Positions 46,590-56,850 of a stretch of 64,000 nucleotides of DNA are shown here, in pieces. The translations under genes and the position numbers were made by a program. Position 1 is the stretch's first letter, and every line of letters starts with the position of its first letter. This DNA comes from Zantedeschia hybrid cultivar. Taxonomy: Eukaryota; Streptophyta; Magnoliopsida; Alismatales; Araceae. The stretch covers positions 53,668,501-53,732,500 of the forward strand of contig JARZZO010000006.1 in assembly GCA_030544215.1 (NCBI GenBank). Reading direction: 5' to 3'. Under the pieces are notes generated by a model. It searched no databases, had not been told where the DNA came from, and saw only the letters and a program-made list of their open reading frames with translations.

Positions 46590-48129
46590 TGTTAGTTTAG
46601 GTGGCCTACAAGCCAATCTAACAATGTAAATCTCGTTCATTATTAATAAAACGGCATAATATTCATTATGTGTAAATCGCGTTAATTATCGTTTCATAAT
46701 GAAGTCCGTGAATATGTGCTATGGTGATCAGATTATGATGAGATCATACTAATGAGACTGATCACTTAAACACACATATTCTTAATCGTTCCTAGTCGGA
46801 GGATATCCGAGAAGGACATCGGATATCCGGTTAGACTAGTACAGATTACTCCTGCTCATATGATGAGGGTGACTGGTCTCATAAGTCACTTGTGTGGAGA
46901 CACTAAGGCGAATCTGTAGGTGCTCATTAGAGAATGAGTTCACTGAACTGATCCGACTGAATCGCTGGATGGTATTGTACCTCACTGTCAACCAGCTTGA
47001 TTCTATTGTCGCAGTTGCGTGGATGGTCCTCGGACCTGAGACACCAAGGACACCTTGGCGGTGGACTTCTGTACTTTGACCTTAGTCTACGAATCTCTAG
47101 CCACGGGATTCTAATACGCCAAGGATTGGGTGCAGCGGAATACCGTCGAAGGGAATTGTGTGTCAATAAGGAATCATTCGCTCTCGGTACTTAGAGAGAG
47201 AATGCTCTAGGAAGGATGCGCGAAAGTCCCTGGCCAGGGCGGACGATAATATCGGGAAAGGAGTTTTCCGATATTCATCAGCAGCATCCAATCCAAGTGA
47301 GTCGACCGGTTAGGGTTTGACAGCTTGCCCATACCCTTAGTTGACTCGAGAGCATTGTACGAATGAAAGATTATATCCACGCGGTAACTGTCGACGGAAA
47401 GGTTCCAAGAGTGGGTTACTTAACCCCAAATACCTTCCGGGTTCACGCGGTGTTGCTTGGCACCCAACGTGATCGGAGGCCCGGTCGAATTCGATATGCG
47501 ACATCAATTCGATTGATTAATTGATTAATAAAGGGTTATTAATTAATTAATAAAGCCAGTGAGGAGTCACTGGGCTTACTGGGCCATTAACTGGACTGGT
47601 ACTTGGGCCTAGAGGGTCACACGCAAATGATTCTCAAGGCGATGAATAAATAAGTGGGTTTTATACAAACCGGGGGTTTTTGTGAAAAACCGCGTGGTTA
47701 CTATAAAACATAGCGAACGGGCTGAGCAGGCCAAGCTAGCCGCCCCTCCTCAGTTTCTATCTTCCTCTGGAGTCCAAGCAGATCCAGATCTGCTCCGCCA
47801 CTTCTCCGAATCCCGTTTGACGGGAAATCGTCTGCGCGCTGCGGCGATCATTGCGGCGACCAGCGGAGGCTTCGCGGGCTGCGAAGAACGAGGAACTCGA
47901 GGATATCCATCGCGGGGAGGATCGCGTGGACTTCGCTAGAGGCCGGGCGCTTGCGCGGCTTGCGGTGTCACACCGACGGAACCGAACGGCTGCGGATTCG
48001 AATCCACACACGGTGAGAACTTCGATAATCCGATTATCGTATTTTAGTTTTCGAAACGGGAACGGATCGCTGTAAATATTTTGTTTTTCCGCTGCGTGAG
48101 CGATCCGGAGAAACCGAGATAACCCAACA
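46590..48129 (+). repeat. C3 5' LTR
   Basis: It begins TGTTAGTTTAGG and ends GATAACCCAACA. A TATAAAA box is at 47702-47708. The primer site follows one base later. Confidence 0.97.
47702..47708 (+). promoter_or_regulatory. TATA box in C3 5' LTR
   Basis: TATAAAA, with a second copy at 55440-55446 in the 3' LTR. It is the likely core promoter; not tested. Confidence 0.55.
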
Positions 48130-48130
48130 G

Positions 48131-48144
48131 TGGTATCAGAGCCA
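48131..48144 (+). other. C3 primer-binding site (initiator tRNA-Met)
   Basis: TGGTATCAGAGCCA lies one base after the LTR. Confidence 0.95.
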
Positions 48145-49084
48145 TGTTCCACTGTTTCTCGTCCCGTTTCGGTTTCCGAAATTGTTTTTTCTTGAGTTAT
48201 TCCATGCGTTTAATCCGATTAAAATGACGGAATCGTGTTCATAAGATGAATACAAATAATTTGATTATTTTTCTGTGATTTTTCGGATTTTATTTGGGGG
48301 TTTTCGGAGTTCTTCATGCGATGAAGAACGAGACTCCTTCTGATGTCTTTTGGGACATTTTGATGTTCGCGGAGGATGCTTGGATAGCCTAGATGATCCT
48401 AGGACTATGGCCGGTCACCATGGACATCTAACCCGACACTGGAGTGGCCATGAGGGGCTGCTTCATGGGGTTATTATTCCTCCTATTTTCAGTTTTAAGA
48501 AAACCTGAAAAACAACAATAAAGGGGTCGGGGAGCAGCTTGGGAACCTCTCCGGCGAGCCCGCCGTCGCCGGAAGGTCCGTACGACGCCGGGAAGCCGAC
48601 TGCCGGGCAGGGCGCCGCCGCCGGGGGGCGCTTGCAGCCTCCCCTTGCCGCCGTCCTGGGCCTGCAACACCTGCAGTTGCAGGTTAGGGCTCGGCTGAGG
48701 AAGATGGAGCCGGCCGAGCGGTTCAGGGCCGGTCCGACCGGCCTGCCCCAGCGCCGAACCGGTCGACCAGGGAGCCCAAAGGGGCTTGAGCTGCCTGAGC
48801 TAATGGGTCGAGCCCTGGCTCACCCTGGTTCGACCAGGTCCGGACCCTGGTTCATGTCATTGGGCTGGGCCCAATTGATTTCTGCCCATTTAAACCCCCT
48901 AAACCCCTAAACCCATATAATAATTAAATTGGACTTTGGATTAAAATTCAAAAGTGGTTTTGAAATTTTTAAATTATCATTCAATTTTAATTATTTGGGT
49001 TTTAATGATTTTAGAATCATCATTATTAACAATTATTGTTAAGAATCATTAATAACAAATTGTTGTTATTGATTTGAATTAATT

Positions 49085-49538
49085 ATTATTTTAAAAGTTA
49101 AATTAATAATTAATTCTGATAGACTAATTTAAATGTTAAATTAGTTATCATTATTTAATTGAAATTGATTATTAATTTAAGTGTTAAATTGATAGTTAAT
49201 TTTGATTAAGTAATATAATAGTTTAATAAAATGTTATTAATTATTGATTTAAGAGTTAAATTAATAATTAATATTAATCCACTAATCTAAGAGTTAGATT
49301 AATGCTTAACTGTTCACTTGTGTTAATTATTAGTTTAATGGTTAAATTAGTGATTAACACTTATTAATTATCTAGTCTAATTGTTAGATTGATAATTAAT
49401 ATTAAATTAGTTTGGTTGATTAATAATTTAAGTGTTAAATTATTAATTAATTTTGTTGGAGTAGTCTAAGAGTTAGATTAGTCATTAATAGTCTAATTGT
49501 TAGATTATTAAAGGGGGTTTGATCTAAGTGTTAGATCG
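49085..49538 (+). repeat. AT-rich hairpin array in C3 leader
   Basis: About eleven hairpins share a loop like TAAGTGTTA or TAAGAGTTA and have stems that differ in sequence but pair. They start near 49085, 49123, 49170, 49243, 49281, 49330, 49371, 49419, 49461, 49489 and 49519. Examples are CTAATTTAA/TTAAATTAG and GATCTAA/TTAGATC. Confidence 0.85.
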
Positions 49539-50392
49539 TTAGAAATGTTCTAATTTGCATGGAATAATCTTGAATTATTAATTCGGAGTGTGTGCGCATG
49601 TGATGTGTGTTTATTGCTTTTAAATTTGATTTAATTGCATGTTAAGATAATAAATGAGTTTTTCGAAATTCAAATACCAATTTTGATTGGATCCCAGCTT
49701 TTTGAAAGCCAAAATTATTTATTTTGAAAAACTTATTTGTTTTAGTCATGTGATGCGCTGAATCATGTGTGGAATGTTTAAAACACACCGTGGTCATGGA
49801 TATGCACTTAATTTATTATTCATGTGATGAATGGTTTGTGTGGATCGTGGATGTATGATGTTTATTAATTGTTAATAAATAGAGGTCTGCGCACCTCTCT
49901 CTCTCATACTCCGATGTATTTCTACCTCCCTCTCTCTCTTGTACTAGCCATAAGGCCTTCTTCAATTTACTTGTAATTCTAGAATTAATGTAATATGATC
50001 GAGGCAACCGAAGAAAGAGCGAGGACGATCCACAACTGCAACCAGGAAGGCGAAAAGATGGAGATCTCTTGCCTATGTTTGCAGGTTATCTAATATAATT
50101 GTTGTGTTAGATTGTGTGTGCGTTTGACTGTTGGCTCCAGTCAAACCCACTGTGCTATCCATGACCACACTAAATTACATGTATGTGATGCATTGTTTAT
50201 CTTTTGATTATGAATCAAAGCAGGTTATAGTAGTTAGTAAATATATACGATATATCTATATACTATCACCTAGGAGAGACCAAGATAAAAGTTATCTAAA
50301 TACCCTCAGATAAACTCTAAGCCGTAACGCGAGTAGTTAAGAACTTACCGCGTGGTCCACCATCGTTATAGTCATAGGATTCGAATCACTTT

Positions 50393-50714
50393 AGGCAGGT
50401 TTGTTGTGCTATCCACAAGGCCTGCTTAATTGGGAGGAGAAACTGTGGCTATGGCATTAGATGCCTATAGATCGGGGTAGAGGAACCATGTAGCTTTGTT
50501 GTGCTATCCACAAGGGCTGCATGCAAATCTATGCTGGTCGCGTAATGATGGTTAGCTTAGACCAGAATTAGTGGTTTGTTGTGCTATCCACAAGGCCATT
50601 AAATCTCTGGGGACCGAAGCTATGATCAGATATTGCAAGGAGTTGCAAGTCCCATGAGTTGGGTGCTCTCTGATTGTATTACAGTTTGTTGTGCTATCCA
50701 CAAGGCTATAGTGC
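50393..50714 (+). repeat. Four C3 leader stem-loops with core TTTGTTGTGCTATCCACAAGG
   Basis: The core occurs at 50400-50420, 50495-50515, 50575-50595 and 50685-50705. Outer stems are AGGCAGG/CCTGCTT, CATGTAGC/GCTGCATG, TTAGTGG/CCATTAA (each with one G-U pair) and a weaker fourth with one mismatch. The core itself pairs TTGTG with CACAA. C2 has the same core (complement) with other stems. Confidence 0.92.
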
Positions 50715-50896
50715 AAGTCATTGAGATTCTGATCCCCACTAGGAGACTGTCGGCGTCTCTCGTTCTGTATAACTGGAGGTTATACAGTCCGTCGAAAATT
50801 AGTGGGAGTTAAACTTGAACAAAAGACCATGTCTTGTTTTAAATTTTAATAATTGAACATCTGCTAAATAGATTTTTCTTATCTCCTGTAGGAACT

Positions 50897-51442
50897 ATGT
50901 CGTCGAATAACCCACTCCGTGGCATACTTGATGCCATTTTGACTTACTTGATCTACTCGAATTGGTTCAGACTGAAGAATGTCTTCAGATCTGAGCACAA
51001 TAACTTTGTCCCTGGAGCTGATCCTCCTGATGAATCGGCATTAGATGCCCCTGAAGCAGAAATGATAGCTAACGATAAAAGATCGAAGGACAAAGGCGAA
51101 AGAGTAGTGAAGGGTGACTGCTTCAACTATAAGCAGTATGGTCACTGGAAGAGGAACTGCAAGGAGTTCCTTAACGATAAAGCTCATGGAAGAGTGAAGC
51201 TGTCTGAAGCTTCAGATATCTATATGATAGATATCAACTTGTCAGTTAGAGATTCCACATCTTGGGTATTAGATACCGGATGTGCTTCTCATATCTGCCA
51301 TGATGTGCAGCTGCTGACAAGTAAGCGCAAGCTGAGACAAGGTGAGGTGGAATTGAGGCTAGGAAACGGCGCAAAAGTTGCGGCGATTGCTGTTGGGACA
51401 GCAAACCTCAGGCTTCCATCGGGAGACACCTTATTATTGTAA
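50897..51442 (+). pseudogene. gag-pol: C3 gag remnant and protease
   Basis: The frame begins MSSNNPLRGILDA like C2 gag, but most of the UBN2 domain is gone: DAPEAEMIANDK is joined to RSKDKGERVVKGDC. A zinc knuckle is left with an altered CCHC (CFNYKQYGHWKRNC, tyrosine in place of the second cysteine). The protease active site LDTGCASHIC follows. A TAA at 51440-51442 ends it, and the alignment continues in the same frame. Confidence 0.9.
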
Positions 51443-52700
51443 GATTGTTATTATGTTCCTAGCATAATAAAGAACATCATATCAATATCTTGTTTGGACA
51501 AGATCGGATATAGGTTGACTATTGAGAATAGAAGTTGTACGATTTATTATGGTAATAAATCAATAGCTTCGGCATCTTTAGTCAACGGTCTATATCTATT
51601 AGATGTTTCTTATTACAATCTTCAAATTGATAATGCTCTTAAGAAGAGCAAGAATTGTGTGAACCAGGCCTACATGTGGCATTGTAGACTTGGGCACATT
51701 GGCGAAAGCAGGTTGCAAAAGTTGCACAAGCATGGTTACTTAACAGCATTCGATTATGAATCGTTTGCAACATGCGAATCCTGCCTTATGGGAAAGATGA
51801 CAAAATCTCCATTTAGTGGACATGGAGAACGTGCCAAGGACATTTTGGAACTAATACATTCGGATGTATGTGGTCCCATGTCCACCCAAGCCAAATGTGG
51901 TTTTTCTTACTTCATCACGTTCACCGATGACTTCTCAAGATTCGGCTATGTGTACTTAATGAAGTACAAGTCGGAAGCATTTGAGAAGTTCAAGGAGTTC
52001 AAGAATGAGGTGGAGAAGCAGTTAGGAAAGAGTATTAAAGCTCTTCGATCAGATCGAGGAGGAGAATACTTGAGTACTAATTTCACACAATTCTTAAAGG
52101 ATAATGGTATCCTTTCTCAGCTGACCCCTCCATATACACCATAGATGAATGGTGTATCAAAAAGGAGGAATCGCACCTTGTTGGACATGGTGCGATCCAT
52201 GATGAGCTTTTCGGGATTACCAGTGTCCCTCTGGGGGTATGCTCTAGAGTCAGCAGCATACCTACTGAACAGAGTACCCAGCAAGTCTGTGGTCTCTACT
52301 CCATATGAGATATGGAAAGGCAGGAAACCAGAATTTAAACATGTTAAAGTCTGGGGTTGTCCTGCTCATGTAAAGAGGCATGATCCAGACAAGCTGGAAT
52401 CACGAACTGATAAATATAGGTTTGTGGGATATCCAAAGGAAACCTTTGGATACTATTTTTACCATCCTGATGAACAAAAGGTGTTTGTCGCTAGGAAAGC
52501 TGTCTTCCTAGAAGAGGAATACCTTCTCCAAGAAGACAGTGAGAGTAAAATAGTACTGGAAGAGGTTCCAAATCCCCAAACAGCTACATTATCATCAGAT
52601 GAGATATCAGTTCCTGAATCTGTTCAGGTACACACAGATGAGCCTCGTAGATCTGGTAGAGTACCTAGACTACCCGAACGATATGTGGGACATATTGCTG
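51443..52700 (+). pseudogene. pol: C3 pol, integrase
   Basis: The zinc domain (WHCRLGHI, CESCLMGK) is at about 51676-51797. The core has HSDVCG, FTDDFSRFGYV and, after a TAG at 52142-52144, MNGVSKRRN; the glutamate of the D-D-E triad (NGVSERRN in C2) is lysine here. The C-terminal part has GYPKETFGYYFY (52425-52470). Confidence 0.9.
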
Positions 52701-53223
52701 AAGGTGAGTCTAAGGTAGCATATAATGAGGATGATGATCCTAAAACCTACCAGGAGGCCATAGAAGGCCCAGAAGCCGGGAAATGGCGAGAAGCCATGAA
52801 CTCAGAAATCCAGTCCATGTACACCGACCAAGTTTGGAACTTGGAGGACTTGCCCGAGGGTATTGTACCCATCGGTTGCAAGTGGATCTTTAAAAGAAAG
52901 ATCGGTGCTGATGGACGGATCGACACTTATAAGGCAAGGTTGGTGGCAAAGGGATATCGTCAAAGGCAAGGAATTGACTATGACGAGACTTTCTCACCAG
53001 TTGCCATGATAAAGTCGATCAGAGTTCTGCTCGCCATTGCTGTACATTTTGATTACGAAATCTGGCAGATGGATGTGAAGACTGCCTTCCTCAATGGTAA
53101 TCTTGAGGAAGAGGTATATATGATACAACCAGAATGTTTCACATCCAAAGAATCTCCAGATAAAGTGTGCAAGCTTCAGAGGTCCATTTATGGACTGAAG
53201 CAAGCTTCCCGGAGCTGGAACAT

Positions 53224-53270
53224 AAGATTTGACGAGGCTGTCAAGTCTTATGACTTCATTAAGAATGAAG
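53224..53270 (+). other. Two hairpins in C3 RT coding sequence
   Basis: AAGATTTGAC (53224-53233) pairs with GTCAAGTCTT (53240-53249), and CTTCATT pairs with AATGAAG (53254-53270). C2 has AAGATTTGAT/ATCAAATCTT at 18095-18120 and the same second stem. C1 has GTCAAA/TTTGAC and TGATCATT/AATGATCA at 3942-3985. Confidence 0.8.
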
Positions 53271-53423
53271 ATGAGCCTTGTGTGTACAAGAAGACCAGTG
53301 GGAGTGCAGTCACTTTTATAGTTCTTTACGTAGATGACAAACTACTCATTGGGAATGATGTAGCTATGATGTCATCAGAAAAGGTATAGCTGTCGAAAAA
53401 ATTCTCCATGAAGGATTTGGGAG

Positions 53424-53479
53424 AAGCATCCTACGTATTGGGAATACGGATCTATAGAGATAGATCAAAGAGGATGCTT
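53424..53479 (+). other. Three-way-junction palindrome in C3 RT
   Basis: The outer stem is AAGCATCC (53424-53431) with GGATGCTT (53472-53479). Inner hairpins are CGTATT/AATACG (53434-53448) and GATCTAT/ATAGATC (53449-53466). It encodes the SYVLGIRIYRDR block. Confidence 0.8.
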
Positions 53480-54316
53480 GGAATGACCCAATCCTTGTAC
53501 ATAGATACCGTAGTTAAAAAGGTTTGGCATGGAAAATTCCAAGAGAGGTTTCATACCGATGAGACATGGAATTAATCTCTCAAATGAGCAATCTCCTAAG
53601 ACTCCTGATGAGAGGGCATTCATGGATAGAATACCCTATGCCTCTGCCATATGATCTATCATGTATGCCATGCTATGTACACGGCCTGATGTTGCATTTG
53701 CTCTAAGTGTTACGAGCAGATTTCAGGCTGATCCAGGCGAAGAGCACTGGAAGGCAGTGAAATGCATCCTTAAGTACTTGAGAAGAACTAAGGATATGTT
53801 TCTTGTCTATGGAGGAGGTGACTTGAAACTGCGAGGCTTTACTGACTCGAGTTTCTAGTCAGATCCAGATGATAGCAAGTCAACATCTGGATTCGTGTTT
53901 ACTTTGAACAGTGGGGCAGTGTGCTGGAAGAGTTCCAAGCAAGTAACCACTGCAGATTCGACGACTGAAGCTGAGTACATCGCTGCAGCTGAAGCCGCCA
54001 AGGAAACAGTGTGGTTGAAGAAATTCATCACCGACCTCGGCGTAGTTCCCAGCATCTCTGAGCCTGTTCCACTGTTGTGCGACAACAATGGAGCGATTGC
54101 GCAAGCGAAAGAGCCACAGTCTCATCAAAAATCAAAGCATATTCTGAGGCGCTTTCACCTTATCAGAGAGATCATATCAAGAGGACATGTAGTAGTGGAA
54201 AGAGTTCCATCCGTCGACAATGTAGCAGATCCACTAACAAAGCCGTTGGCTCCAATTGTGTTTGAGCGTCACCTAAAGTCTATGGGCTTATTGTATAAAG
54301 GTGATTGGCTTTAGTC

Positions 54317-54328
54317 CAAGTGGGAGAT
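54317..54328 (+). other. C3 polypurine tract
   Basis: AAGTGGGAGA lies directly before the 3' LTR, matching the C2 tract. Confidence 0.85.
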
Positions 54329-55880
54329 TGTTAGTTTAGGTGGCCTACAAGCCAATCTAACAATGTAAATCTCGTTCATTATTAATAAAACGGCATAATA
54401 TTCATTATGTGTAAATCGCGTTAATTATCGTTTCATAATGAAGTCCGTGAATATGTGCTATGGTGATCAGATTATGATGAGATCATACTAATGAGACTGA
54501 TCACTTAAACACACATATTCTTAATCGTTCCTAGTCAGAGGATATCCGAGAAGGACATCGGATATCCGGTTAGACTAGTACAGATTACTCATGCTCATAT
54601 GATGAGGGTGACTGGTCTCATAAGTCACTTGTGTGGAGACACTAAGGCGAATCTGTAGGTGCTCATTAGAGAATGAGTTCACTGAACTGATCTGACTGAA
54701 TCGCTGGATGGTATTGTACCTCACTGTCAACCAGCTTGATCCTATTGTCGCAGTTGCGTGGATGGTCCTCGGACCTGAGACACCAAGGACACCTTGGCGG
54801 TGGACTTCTATACTTTGACCTTGGTCTACGAATCTCTAGCCACGGGATTCTAATACGCCAAGGATTGGGTGCAGCGGAATACCGTCGAAGGGAATTGTGT
54901 GTCAATAAGGAATCATTCGCTCTCGGTACTTAGAGAGAGAATGCTCTAGGAAGGATGCGCGAAAGTCCCTGGCCAGGGCGGACGATAATATCGGGAAAGG
55001 AGTTTTCCGATATTCATCAGCGGCATCCAATCCAAGTGAGTCGACCGGTTAGGGTTTGACAGCTTGCCATACCCTGAGTTGACTCGAGAGCATTGTACGA
55101 ATGAAGGATTATATCCACGCGGTAACTGTCGACGGAAAGGTTCCAAGAGTGGGTTACTTAACCCCAAATACCTTCCGGGTTCACGCGGTGTTGCTTGGCA
55201 CCCAACGTGATCGGAGGCCCGGTCGAATTCGATGTGCGACATCAATTCGATTGATTAATTGATTAATAAAGGGTTATTAATTAATTAATAAAGCCAGTGA
55301 GGAGTCACTGGGCTTACTGGGCCATTAACTGGACTGGTACTTGGGCCTAGAGGGTCACACACAAATGATTCTCAAGGCGATGGATAAATAAGTGGGTTTT
55401 ATACAAATCGGGGGTTTTTGTGAAAAGCCGCGCGGTTAGTATAAAACATAGCGAACGGGCTGAGCAGGCCAAGCTGCTGCTAACCCTAGCCCGCCCCTCC
55501 TCAGTTTCTATCTTCCTCTGGAGTCCAGGCAGATCCAGATCTGCTCCGCCGCTTCTCCGAATCCCGTTTGACCGGAAATCGTCTGCGCGCTGCGGCGATC
55601 ATTGCGGCGACCAGCGGAGGCTTCGCGGGCTGCGAAGAACGAGGAACTCGAGGATATCCATCGCGGGGAGGATCGCATGGACTTCGCTAGAGGCCGGGCG
55701 CTTGCGCGGCTTGCGGTGTCACACCGACGGAACCGAACGCCTGCGGATTCGAATCCGCACACGGTGAGAACTTCGATAATCCGATTATCGTATTTTAGTT
55801 TTCGAAACGGGAACGGATCGCTGTAAATATTTTGTTTTTCCGCTGCGTGAGTGATCCGGAGAAACCGAGATAACCCAACA
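54329..55880 (+). repeat. C3 3' LTR
   Basis: It has the same ends as the 5' LTR and is 12 bp longer, mainly from a TGCTAACCCTAG-like insertion near 55475-55490. The TATAAAA box is at 55440-55446. Confidence 0.97.
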
Positions 55881-55885
55881 GATGG

Positions 55886-56257
55886 GTGAAGGAAACCACT
55901 TTTTTTTTGGTACACCACAGAATTCTAAGGTCTTCGGTGATAACACATTAATAGAAGACCCTGTGTCAGCCAAACATGCATCCACAGCCTTCTTGCATAT
56001 GTTAACTGTAATGCTTAGTGCCATGCTCCTGGCCGCTGGTGGTGCTAGTTCAAATATGTGAAATGATATAGAGGGTTGATCCCCCTGTGGAACTAGCAGT
56101 GCAGTTATCTTATCTATTGGCATATCTTCACTGACCATTACTGTCTGCAGATATTCCATCAGAGCCTCTTGATGGATCTTGGATCTTTTGATCAGTTCTA
56201 ATATAGAAATGCGTGCCGATGTTCTGTCTAGCTACTTCAGTAGGTCATACCGAGTGC
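55886..56257 (-). pseudogene. gag-pol: T-B gag C-terminus and protease N-terminal part
   Basis: The frame reads MEYLQTVMVSEDMPIDKITALL and then the protease with ADTGSSINVLSPKTLE, equivalent to VDTGASINVLPP in T-C. It is joined to 46589 across C3. A T-run near 55898-55910 appears to disturb the frame close to the C3 end. The upstream gag is cut by T-C at 56258. Confidence 0.9.
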
Positions 56258-56445
56258 TGTAGACACGCTAATTTTGACGTCATTTTGAATAAATTTCATA
56301 TCATATAATAATGCCTCAAAATGGTTTGATATTTAATCATTGATTAATTTTTATTAATCTATTTGAGTGTCGGGTCAAACAGACATGTTTAAGTTAATCA
56401 ATTAAATTGATTTTAGTTCAAATTTCAGTTAAAATATGCATAATT

Positions 56446-56743
56446 CTAAAAGGCGTCGACCCATGTGGACGCCATTTAGAGTTTATTCTTATTTTAACGT
56501 TTAAATTTGAATTTTAGTTAATTGATTAATTAGCTAAAAGGCGTCTGTAAAGGTCGACGCGTTTTAGGTTTCCTAAGCTATTTTAACTTCTCTTCCGGAT
56601 GTTTATCCTTATCTTAATTAGGTTAAAAGACGTCTACACACGTGGACGCGTTTTAGCTAATAAAGATAAAGATAAGTTTTTCCGGATATTTATCCTTATC
56701 TTAATTAATCTGAAAGGCGTCGGCCATGGTGGACGCGTTTTAG
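56446..56743. repeat. Four palindromic modules in T-C LTR U3
   Basis: Modules at 56446-56479, 56534-56567, 56623-56656 and 56710-56743 are all exactly 34 bp, with starts 88, 89 and 87 bp apart. Arms are of the CTAAAAGGCGTC and GACGCGTTTTAG type. They lie 100 to 400 bp upstream of the TATA box. Confidence 0.9.
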
Positions 56744-56842
56744 ATAATTACAGATAAAGATGAATTAATCAGTGTTTATCTGTCGATTAAGGTAGATAAA
56801 TCCTAGATTTTTCTATGTTAATCCGCGAACGTAGAAAATGCC

Positions 56843-56850
56843 TATAAATA
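56843..56850 (+). promoter_or_regulatory. TATA box of T-C LTR
   Basis: TATAAATA lies about 100 bp after the last U3 module, at the same place as in the T-A LTR. Confidence 0.8.

Larger units (their letters stand above)
48145..50896 (+). other. C3 5' leader (about 2.75 kb)
   Basis: The order is a GC-rich block (48520-48860), the AT-rich hairpin array (48950-49540), an AT-rich stretch with a pyrimidine-rich CACCTCTCTCTCTC segment (49890), and four stem-loops (50393-50714) before the gag ATG at 50897. A frame at 48539-48910 has no recognisable domain and is not counted as a gene. The layout matches C1 and C2. Confidence 0.75.
52701..54314 (+). pseudogene. pol: C3 pol, reverse transcriptase and RNase H
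   Basis: RT has WQMDVKTAFLNG (near 53060-53100) and YVDDKLLIGND (near 53325-53355). RNase H has RGFTDSSF and STTEAEYIAAAEAA and ends GDWL. TAG at 53387-53389, a frame change near 53520, TGA at 53652-53654 and TAG at 53856-53858 interrupt it. The RT retains the deleted block of C2, including the first aspartate. Confidence 0.92.
46590..55880 (+). mobile_element. C3: complete Ty1/copia retrotransposon
   Basis: This 9291-bp element has LTRs of 1540 and 1552 bp, a primer site for initiator tRNA-Met, a polypurine tract and an exact 5-bp target duplication. By eye about two dozen substitutions and two indels separate the LTRs, so it is older than C2. Gag is mostly deleted and pol has several stops and a frameshift. 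It is related to C2 but in the opposite orientation. Confidence 0.97.
40822..56257 (-). mobile_element. T-B: Tat-lineage gypsy element, interrupted by C3 and truncated
   Basis: Tat pol and protease lie at 41941-46589; after the C3 insertion the frame continues at 55886-56257. Removing C3 and one GATGG restores a continuous protease reading (PISVIAYD). On the left T-B lacks a PMD gene and 3' LTR. On the right T-C begins at 56258, so gag and 5' LTR are missing from view. Confidence 0.88.

Noticed and set aside
46927..47194. Frames conserved at 46927-47194 and 54666-54933
   Set aside because: They lie in the two C3 LTRs; conservation follows from LTR identity.
48539..48910. 123-codon frame in C3 leader
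   Set aside because: Proline-, glycine- and arginine-rich by composition; no counterpart in C2.
50393..50714. CRISPR-like array (21-bp repeats with spacers)
   Set aside because: Only four units, spacing about 80 to 110 bp, in a plant retrotransposon leader; no cas genes. Better seen as RNA stem-loops.
40822..56257. T-B as the missing right half of T-A
   Set aside because: T-A and T-B overlap in RT, RNase H and integrase, so they are two copies.
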